From Kuschelorhynchus macadamiae (Eukaryota > Arthropoda > Insecta > Coleoptera > Curculionidae), in the NCBI GenBank assembly GCA_030620095.1, contig JAUTXW010000347.1, forward strand, positions 635,001 to 699,000: a stretch of DNA of 64,000 nucleotides, in the 5' to 3' direction. This document shows, in pieces, positions 55,559 through 64,000 of the stretch. The translations under genes were made by a program, and so were the position numbers. Position 1 is the stretch's first letter; each line of letters opens with the position of its first letter. The notes under the pieces were generated by a model, which saw only the letters and a list, made by a program, of their open reading frames with translations, did no database searches and was not told the DNA's origin.

Positions 55559-58500
55559 ACAGGTTGCTAGGTATCTCACATTTTAGCTCAGTCGGATACC
55601 AGTAATGGTTTACAAATTTTGGAACCAGAACAAGTTTACTGCGTAAACTCCAACTACTATTTTTTTGCGTTATGCGTGAAAAAAATTGATAGGCATCATG
55701 TAAGAAAATTAGTTGTGTAATAAACCGTCTGAAAAGAAACGTATTATAATGTGCAATATTTTTTTGCAGCGTTTTATATAGTCTTCCTAATGTCACGCGA
55801 AAAGCACAATCAACCGATAACAATAGAATTTCAACCTATTTGTAACCAAACAGAAAACACTCACTTAATGACACCTCGATGGCATAAAACCCCGCATTTG
55901 TCCATCTCTTTGTCACAGTGCAGTTCTTTTTTTCAACTAACTTCAATTGTATTTTGTCAGCGATGTTTTTGAAAAATTGAAAGTAAAGGTAATCAACGTA
56001 AAAAAAAGCAAAATTTTGCTGCCTTATTATATGTTTTATTGCCTATACATTTTCAATCTGTCATACATTGTTCTCTCTTTTTACAAGAGAGAAGTGTAAT
56101 CGTGAAAACATCACCCTCACTGACTCCTACAGATTCCGAAAAAATATTCCGTCGGTTTGGGGTTTCTGTTGTTTTAAAGAACCTGTACCAAAAAACCACC
56201 TAAACAGTTGACCTGAAATTTTGCACAAACATCAACAGGTTGCTAGGTATCTCAAATTTTAGCTCAGTCGCATACCAGCAAATGCTTGACGAATGGTTTA
56301 CAAATTTTGTAATCAGAACAAGTCCAAAATATGATTTGCTTTTTACTGCGTAAACTCCAATTACTATTTTTTGGCGTTATGCATGGAAAAATTTGATAGG
56401 CATCATGTAAGAAAATTAGTTGTGTAATAAACCGTCTGAAAAGAAACGTATTATAATGTGCAATATTTTTTTGCAGCGTTTTATATAGTCTTCCTAATGT
56501 CACGCGAAAAGCACAATCAACCGATAACAATAGAATTTCAACCTATTTGTAACCAAACAGGAAACACTCACTTAATGACACCTCGATGGCATAAAACCCC
56601 ACATTTGTCCACCTCTTTGTCTATCTGAATTTATTCAAATAGAAAGTACACTTGTCTTTTTGACCCCACAGTGCAGTTCTTTTATTCAACTAACTTCCAT
56701 TGTATTTTCTCAGCGATATTTTTGAAAAATTGAATTTTTGCTCAGAATGTTTTATTGCCTATACATTTCCAATCTGCGATACATTCTTCTCTCTTTTTAC
56801 AACAGAGAAGTGTAATCTCGAAAAAATCCCCCTCACTGACTCCTGCAGATTCCGAAAAAAAATTCCGTCGGTTTGGGGTTTCTGTTGTTTTAAAGAACCT
56901 GTACCAAAAAACCACCTAACCAGTTGACCTGAAATTTTGCACAAACATCAACAGGTTGCTAGGTATCTCAAATTTTAGCTCAGTCGCATACCAGCAAATG
57001 CTTGACGAATGGTTTACAAATTTTGTAATCAGAACAAGTCCAAAATATGATTTGCTTTTTACTGCGTAAACTCCAATTACTATTTTTTGGCGTTATGCAT
57101 GGAAAAATTTGATAGGCATCATGTAAGAAAATTAGTTGTGTAATAAACCGTCTGAAAAGAAACGTATTATAATGTGCAATATTTTTTTGCAGCGTTTTAT
57201 ATAGTCTTCCTAATGTCACGCGAAAAGCACAATCAACCGATAACAATAGAATTTCAACCTATTTGTAACCAAACAGGAAACACTCACTTAATGACACCTC
57301 GATGGCATAAAACCCCACATTTGTCCACCTCTTTGTCTATCTGAATTTATTCAAATAGAAAGTACACTTGTCTTTTTGACCCCACAGTGCAGTTCTTTTA
57401 TTCAACTAACTTCCATTGTATTTTCTCAGCGATATTTTTGAAAAATTGAATTTTTGCTCAGAATGTTTTATTGCCTATACATTTCCAATCTGCGATACAT
57501 TCTTCTCTCTTTTTACAACAGAGAAGTGTAATCTCGAAAAAATCCCCCTCACTGACTCCTGCAGATTCCGAAAAAAAATTCCGTCGGTTTGGGGTTTCTG
57601 TTGTTTTAAAGAACCTGTACCAAAAAACCACCTAACCAGTTGACCTGAAATTTTGCACAAACATCAACAGGTTGCTAGGTATCTCAAATTTTAGCTCAGT
57701 CGCATACCAGCAAATGCTTGACGAATGGTTTACAAATTTTGTAATCAGAACAAGTCCAAAATATGATTTGCTTTTTACTACGTAAACTCCAATTACTATT
57801 TTTTGGCGTTATGCGTGGAAAAATTTGATAGGCATCATGTAAGAAAATTAGTTGTGTAATAAACCGTCTGAAAAGAAACGTATTATAATGTGCAATATTT
57901 TTTTGCAGCGTTTTATATAGTCTTCCTAATGTCACGCGAAAAGCACAATCAACCGATAACAATAGAATTTCAACCTATTTGTAACCAAACAGGAAACACT
58001 CACTTAATGACACCTCGATGGCATAAAACCCCACATTTGTCCACCTCTTTGTCTATCTGAATTTATTCAAATAGAAAGTACACTTGTCTTTTTGACCCCA
58101 CAGTGCAGTTCTTTTATTCAACTAACTTCCATTGTATTTTCTCAGCGATATTTTTGAAAAATTGAATTTTTGCTCAGAATGTTTTATTGCCTATACATTT
58201 CCAATCTGCGATACATTCTTCTCTCTTTTTACAACAGAGAAGTGTAATCTCGAAAAAATCCCCCTCACTGACTCCTGCAGATTCCGAAAAAATATTCCGT
58301 CGGTTTGGGGTTTCTGTTGTTTTAAAGAACCTGTACCAAAAAACCACCTAACCAGTTGACCTGAAATTTTGCACAAACATCAACAGGTTGCTAGGTATCT
58401 CAAATTTTAGCTCAGTCGCATACCAGCAAATGCTTGACGAATGGTTTACAAATTTTGTAATCAGAACAAGTCCAAAATATGATTTGCTTTTTACTACGTA

Positions 58501-59098
58501 AACTCCAATTACTATTTTTTGGCGTTGTGCGTGGAAAAATTTGATAGACATCATGTAAGAAAATTAGTTGTGTAATAAACCGTCTGAAAAGGAACGTATT
58601 ATAATGTGCAATATTTTTTTGCAGCGTTTTATATAGTCTTCCTAATGTCACGCGAAAAGCACAATCAACCGATAACAAGAGAATTTCAACCTATTTGTAA
58701 GCAAACAGGAAACACTCACGTAATGACACCTCGATGGCATAAAACCCCGCATTTGTCCATCTCTTTGTCTTTCTGAATTTATTCAAATAGAAAGTACACT
58801 TGTCTTTTTGACCCCACAGTGCAGTTCTTTTTTTCAACTAACTTCAATTGTATTTTGTCAGCGATGTTTTTGAAAAATTGAATTTTTGCTCAGAATGTTT
58901 TATTGCCTATACATTTCCAATCTGCGATACATTCTTCTCTCTTTTTACAACAGAGAAGTGTAATCTCGAAAAAATCCCCCTCACTGACTCCTGCAGATTC
59001 CGAAAAAAAATTCCGTCGGTTTGGGGTTTCTGTTGTTTTAAAGAAGCTGTACCAAAAAACCACTTAACCAATTGACCTGAAATTTTGCACAAACATCA
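55559..59098. repeat. 716-bp tandem array, five units
   Basis: ACAGGTTGCTAGGTATCT starts units at 55559, 56235, 56951, 57667 and 58383: spacings 676, 716, 716 and 716, the last unit ending about 59098. Units 2 to 4 are almost identical; units 1 and 5 share variants (for example CAATTGTATTTTGTCAGCGA) and unit 1 has a deletion. Each unit ends CAGTTGACCTGAAATTTTGC, similar to phrases of the AAAATGGCGG family, and the array runs directly into a piece of that family. An 88-codon frame on one strand and a 75-codon frame on the other recur in every unit without a recognisable motif; probably not genes. Confidence 0.95.
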
Positions 59099-59170
59099 AG
59101 TTGAGAATATAATGTTAGTGTTAATCCGAAACAAAATAGCGGTCTAATGCACTGTTTAAATATTTAGTAC
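59099..59170. repeat. AAAATGGCGG family scrap next to the array
   Basis: CATCAAGTTGAGAATATAAT followed by GAAACAAAATAGCGGTCTAA resembles 2290-2370. Confidence 0.55.
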
Positions 59171-60070
59171 AACTCCGTTTCGTCGAATAAAAATTTTCTT
59201 TTTATGGAGGAAAATATTTTAAAAAAATGCTAAAAAAAATAATATTTTATTTATTACTTAAATATAGACATTTTGACGTCGACGCCCAAAGCAGCCTCAC
59301 ACAGCCATTACAAAATATAGTTGATGTATTTTATATTACATTACATATAAACCAAATGTATAGCTATTCATATAGGACATTTATAAATGTCCAAACTGAC
59401 CAATAACGAATTCGCATTTCGAATACCATACCTCCTTAGACATATTTTGGGAGCCTTGCAACTGTTGGCTAGGTTAGTGCTGAAAGATTTTATTGACGAC
59501 CGTGTTATAGAAGATACACCTAGGTGAACTAAATGTAAACTATAAAACAACGCCAACCCCAGCAGCGACCAAATTTACCGGGTAGTTCGACTTCAAAATA
59601 GTGCTCTGAATATCATTTGAAATCTGTATTAGGTTAGTAAGTTTAATGTCACTAGTGAGGATAGGCAATACGTGTATGTATATTTTTTTGTTATATATTA
59701 TTGCAGATTAGTCCTGCCTATATTTAAGGAATAAATGAAATATTATTTTTTACTTTTTAGCGATTTTTTTTAAGTGGGTTCTATTTTTTTTAAGTGTTTT
59801 ATTTCTCACTTTTTAGTTCAATTGTATATAACATAATACAAAAAGTGACGAATAGGGAAATAAACGACACTATTAAAATTAGATTTTTTTAATAAATATT
59901 GAAAAAAAGTAAATAAAAGTAAATTATTTTTGACAGCTACATTTTATGAGTTTAAACATATTTAATATAAAACTTGCTGCCTTTATTAGAAATAAAAAAA
60001 AATCGTCATTACTCACAACTTCTCTGGTACAGAATTCCACCACAAACAGATAAAACATCGTTTAAATCTA
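59171..60070. other. AT-rich stretch, no gene
   Basis: Nothing recognised. Confidence 0.45.
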
Positions 60071-62808
60071 TACAGGGTGTCCCGGATAAGAATGAACTCT
60101 ACAGGAATCTCGTAAACTAGCAGAGATGCAGAGATGTTTAAATTAGAAAAAAGTTGCGCTCCACTGAACTCTGCAAGATGGCGTTTTCAGATTTGGAACA
60201 TTCCGAAGAAATTAAGAAAAAACCGAAAACTCGCGATTTCGTTTTTATTTTTTTCTGGTTCTATTTTCAAAAATATTGGAGAACAAATTTTACATTTTCA
60301 CTGTCATTTTTTCTCCTCTACAAGATGGCATCATTGGATTTCAAATCCGACGTTTCGTTTTTTCACAATCACCATCAACTTTATTTTTTTAAATAGTCGA
60401 AAAAAATTGTTGTGTGCTTAATAAGCTCTATTTTTATTCTAAATTCAATGACATATCGCACTTTGTATTTATTCGACGTTTTGGAGTCAAAAAACCATCA
60501 TCAGTTATATTCGATGATGATTCCGCGAAAACGAAACGCCGGAGCAAAAATCTGATTAGTTTATCTTGTCGAGAAGAAAAAGTTGTTATGGTAACGCAAA
60601 ATTTATTTTGATCTAGCTCTTACCGTAGACTTTAAAAAAATGAATAATTATTTTGTGTTGGTATCAGGTGTGATAATAGTATTTAAAGCGATAATATAAA
60701 TAAAATTGTCGAGAAGAAAAAGTTGCTATGGAAACAACAAATTTATTTTTATCTATCTGTTTGGGTTCAATTAATAACAATATATATTTGGTTTGCTCCA
60801 GTATGTACAAAATAATTTACAATTATTCATAGGCGGCTTTGAAATTCAACAATATTTGCAATTGTTTGGCTTGGTTACTATCAATACCTTGGATATCTGT
60901 CACTTTTGCATTTTTGTTAGTATTTGAGTACTTATTTTTTTAAAATATTGTATTGTAAAAATGGCACATTATTCCAATGAACTTAAATTTTATATGATTA
61001 CATGTTACATTGAAAGTCATCAAAATTGCGCGCAAGCAGAAATGCGTTATCTTCAAAAATACCCCGAACGGCGTCAACCACCGACCCATTTTCAAAAGGT
61101 TAATGACAAACTTAAAACAACATGGCGCTTTTGGAAAGCCAGTGCGTCATCGTAAAAAATCGCAAAACCCTGAACAAGTAATGCGAGTTTTGCTTGCTGT
61201 AGAAGAAGATGATAATATAGGACTCCGTACCATCGAGAAAGAGCAAGAAATGCCAAAAACCATTGCACATAGAATCCTGCGTAAAGAGAAATACCATCCT
61301 TATAAATACCGTATCTGCCATGCTTTGCATCCTGGAGATGAAGAACGTAGAACTACTTTCTGTGAGTGGTTCACACGAAAGTGCGATGAAAATCCTCAAT
61401 TTCCTCACCAGATTCTTTGGACCGATGAAACTTATTTCTCTAACAATGGTTTATTTAATAGAAAAAATAGACATTATTGGTCAACAAAAAATTAAAACGA
61501 TTCCGCACATCCAAACACCAGAATCGATTTGGAATACATGTTTGGTGTGGTATTTTGGGAAACCGCATCATTGGACCATTATTTTTTGAAGGAACCCTCA
61601 ATTCTGAAAGTTATGGTCAGTTCCTAAGAAACGAAATTGAAGAGGCACTGGATGACTTGCCTTTAAACCTAACCCATAACATGTGGTTCCAACAAGATGG
61701 GGCTCCCCCTCACAATTCAAGACTCAACATGGATTATCTAAGAAACCGATTCGGAAATAATTTAGTTGCTACTCGTGGTCCAATTAGCTGGCCTCCTCGG
61801 TCACCAGACCTTACACCCCTGGACTTTTTCCTTTGGGGCTATCTGGAATATGACGTTTATTGGCAAACATTTCAAGATATTGAAGAATTAAAAGCCGCAG
61901 TACGAGAATCCATCCGAAAAATAACACCGGAAATGCTAGAAAATGTAATGAACGAAATTGTTTATTGTTCCTATTTATGTTTAGAAAATGAGGGCGGCAT
62001 TTTTGAAAATGAGAAAAATCGTTAATTGTATTTAGTTAATAATAAGTTTTTATGTAAGTTAATAGTAATACAATGCGTCACATCTAAATTAGATAAGTCC
62101 ATAAATTTGTTATTATTTTTTAGGTTAAGTTTCTAGAACTTTATTATTGTATTAACATTATTAATAATAATTGTTGTTGATGTAAATTGCTTTAATAAAA
62201 AAAACAACTTTATTCATATTATCGCTTTAAATACTATTATCACACCTGATACCAAAACAAATAAAATAATTATTCATTTTTTTAAAGTCTACGGTAAGAG
62301 CTAGATCAAAATAAATTTTGCGTTACTATAGCAACTTTTTCTTCCCGACAATCATCAGAATCATCATCGAATATCACTGATGATGGTTTTTTGAGTCCGA
62401 AACGTCGAATAAATTCAAAATGTGATATGTCATTGAATTTAGAATTAAAAATAGAGCTTATTAAGCACACAACAATTTTTTTCGACTATTTAAAAAAATA
62501 AAGTTGATGATGGTTGTGAAAAAACGAAACGTCGGATTCGAAATCCAATAATGCCATCTTGTAGAGGAGAAAAAGTGACAATGAAAATGTAAAATTTGTT
62601 TTCCAATATTTTTGAAAATAGAACCAGAAAAAAATAAAAACAAAATCGCGAGTTTTCGATTTTTTCTTATCATCGGAATGTTCCAAATCTGAAAACGTCA
62701 TCCTGCAGAGTTCAGTGGAGCGCAACTTTTTTCTAATTTAAACATCTCTACATCTCTGCTAGTTTACAAGATTCCTGTAGAGTTCATTCTTATCCGGGAC
62801 ACCCTGTA
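60071..62808 (+). mobile_element. DD41D element no. 9 with arms of about 630 bp and hammerhead-like motifs
   Basis: Ends TACAGGGTGTCCCGGATAAG (60071) and its reverse (to 62808), flanked by TA. Arms 60071-60705 and about 62205-62808 are inverted copies. Each arm carries CTGATGATGG/TTGATGATGG...CGAAACGTCG motifs: 60347-60380 and 60474-60542 on the left, 62376-62408 and 62502-62535 on the right. Confidence 0.92.
60961..62025 (+). pseudogene. DD41D-type transposase (element 9)
   Basis: ATG 60961 opens MAHYSNELKFYMITCYIESH, then RYLQKYPERRQPPTHFQKVN; a frameshift near 61110 follows. The second frame (61115-61493) gives GAFGKPVRHRKKSQNPEQVM, HRILRKEKYHPYKYRICHAL, PGDEERRTTFCEWF and ILWTDETYFSNNGLFNRKN (first Asp), ending at a TAA. 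The third frame (from about 61494) gives GIHVWCGILGNRIIGPLFFE, MWFQQDGAPPHNS (second Asp), ISWPPRSPDLTPLDFFLWGY (third Asp) and a C-terminal domain to 62025. Exactly 41 residues lie between the last two Asp. Two frameshifts or stops only; all three Asp are intact. There is no intron and no inverted N-terminal copy, unlike elements 1, 3 and 7. Confidence 0.93.
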
Positions 62809-62949
62809 TACAGTACAGTCAATTTAAAAAAAATGGAAGTAGGTCTATTGCAGCATGTTGTTTCAGGTGGTCAAAAAGGTACAATCCCAAGTTGGCAAAT
62901 TCTTCCTTCACCGTGATCTTGAAAAAAAAATTAGAATCGATTTATTTTG
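62809..62949. other. spacer
   Basis: Nothing recognised. Confidence 0.4.
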
Positions 62950-63560
62950 TTTCTTGTCCTTTTTTTTTATCTATGAACCGACCACGAAGGCCAAATGCCT
63001 TAATACTAGGTTTTAAGTAAAGAGAGGAAACTTTATAGATGACATTTTCGACTTGCAGATTACGAGAAAATGGGGATGCCATTGTTGGTAATAAATTCGA
63101 TGATTGGGACATTATGGGAATAAAGGAGCGAGCAAAGTGGGACGTCCTTGGTTTTTGCAGTTGGACGGTGAAAGGATGTATGTGCAGTGCTCCTGTTTCT
63201 CTGACAGGAAAGACTAAGGAAGGCATAATGGATGATAATTCATAAGAACAAAATCCATGGTAGTATCTGTAAAACAGATACAGATCGCCCACAATTTGAC
63301 GATGCTCTAGTGATGCAAGCTTCCTTGTGATCTTTAGATAATTAGTTAGGCGAATAGCTCGTCTTTGGAGAATATTAAGGATTGAAAGAAAGGCTGCTTC
63401 CCAATACTCCAGGTTGGGTCTGATTTACGAAGTTTAAAGGATGCATAAGCTGGCAGAAGAAAAGTATTTTTGAACTCGGCAAAGGAAACCCAATTTCTTC
63501 GCGATTGCTGTGACAATTGAGGTGATGTGAAGTTTTTAAAAATCAAAAGAATCAAGAAAT
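62950..63560 (-). pseudogene. LINE reverse transcriptase C terminus (jockey-like)
   Basis: Minus-strand readings give KKLGFLCRVQKYFSSASL, IRPNLEYWEAAF, LNILQRRAIRLTNY, LEHRQIVGDLYLFYRYYHGF, CSYELSSIMPSLVFPVRETG, HPFTVQLQKPRTSHFARSFI and a decayed LWNxLP-type block. This is the conserved region after the polymerase domain in a common insect jockey-like group. Stops and frameshifts are present near 63440 and 63345. No polymerase motifs remain. Confidence 0.8.
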
Positions 63561-64000
63561 CAACAGAAATCAGCATTTTAAAGGTAAAATTCCTTGGCGC
63601 CATCTGTGAATCGATTGAACGCTAATCAATCCTGGCCGGATATTCTATGAGGAATACTAAAGTTTTAATTTCAAATAGATATTTCTGATTGGTTGAATAA
63701 AAAAAAAGTAACGGAACGTTACATGATGGTTTAAAAATACTCCAAGAGTGCTCAGTAGATTTAAAATATATCAAGGTTTTAAGTGAGCCCATCAAGAACC
63801 ATTAAATAATCAGACATCATCAAAATACACCGGGTTCTAAACAGCAGCAGAAGGACTTGCAGATACCAGGGGCAAAGGCAGAGTCATTGGTTATATCGCG
63901 AGATCCTATTAGATGCAAATTGGCAGTATTTGATCAAAGCATCCAGCAAACTTTGCAATTTGGATTTTTTTCAGTTGAAATATCTAGTTCTAAAAATCTA
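63561..64000. other. window edge, no gene
   Basis: No supported feature. Moderately GC-rich patches near 63820-63920 have no recognisable motif. Confidence 0.4.

Noticed and set aside
55557..59092. Recurring 88-, 75- and 61-codon frames in the tandem array as a gene family
   Set aside because: They are repeated because the DNA unit is repeated, lie on both strands and show no recognisable domain.
55559..59098. CRISPR-like array
   Set aside because: Units are 716 bp and continuous with no short repeats separated by unique spacers; the window is eukaryotic.

Overview
The window looks like repeat-dominated DNA from a large arthropod genome, most likely an insect and possibly a beetle. The species is inference. 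The sequence is very AT-rich and has spliceosomal GT-AG signals, short introns of 54-58 bp inside transposases, and only one plausible host exon (34754-34900, serine-rich, clean acceptor and donor). I see no bacterial genes, rRNA genes or CRISPR arrays. Most of the 64 kb is probably intron or intergenic DNA filled by nested transposable elements.

Layout. 1-4640: short tandem repeats, a foldback MITE (880-1393) and an old interspersed family marked by AAAATGGCGG words, interrupted by an IS630-like DDE element (about 3190-4510). 5790-9310: a Tc1/mariner-like element whose right arm was split by a Penelope-like element (PLE1) with a 14-bp target duplication. 10385-11740: a jockey-like LINE remnant split by a second PLE. 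11976-12640: a ribozyme-like motif, a 41-bp tandem repeat and an RT scrap. 14060-17000: a degenerate DD41D element holding a hAT relic. 17360-19578: a DD41D element with long arms, inside the AAAATGGCGG family. 20795-23372: an RTE tail, a DD41D element inserted in an (AT)n tract, and a PLE endonuclease scrap. 24425-26390: an intron-bearing DD41D element. 27240-29384: a Transib (RAG1-related) transposase relic. 31030-32030: a piggyBac relic and a foldback element. 34754-34900: the host exon. 35150-36010: a small DD41D relic. 41467-44322: a nearly intact DD41D element with arms of about 900 bp. 44622-45525: a jockey-like LINE. 47030-50420: a hAT MITE, then an RTE LINE split by a DD41D element. 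51630-51955: a tandem repeat. 54356-55434: a PLE with inverted terminal arms and a Pol III-type tRNA-like unit. 55559-59098: five tandem copies of a 716-bp unit. 60071-62808: a DD41D element with arms of about 630 bp. 62950-63560: an RT relic.

The dominant group is a Tc1/mariner-like family with an N-terminal helix-turn-helix, a QxDGAPxH block and a final PPRSPDLTPLDFFLWG-type block. In four copies I counted 41 residues between the second and third catalytic Asp, hence DD41D (rosa/Visitor-type by established naming; the assignment is mine). Ends or subterminal boxes usually read TACAGGGTGT.

The most unusual observation is an architecture shared by three separate copies (5.8 kb, 17.4 kb, 41.5 kb). 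The right inverted-repeat arm extends inward to include an inverted second copy of the first 60-67 transposase codons, the DNA-binding domain. These second copies are diverged but still largely open in the homologous frame; in the 17.4 kb copy the inverted version keeps a Tyr codon where the full-length gene has a stop. They could encode a short DNA-binding-only protein, form a hairpin RNA that silences the transposase, or act as extended transposase binding sites.
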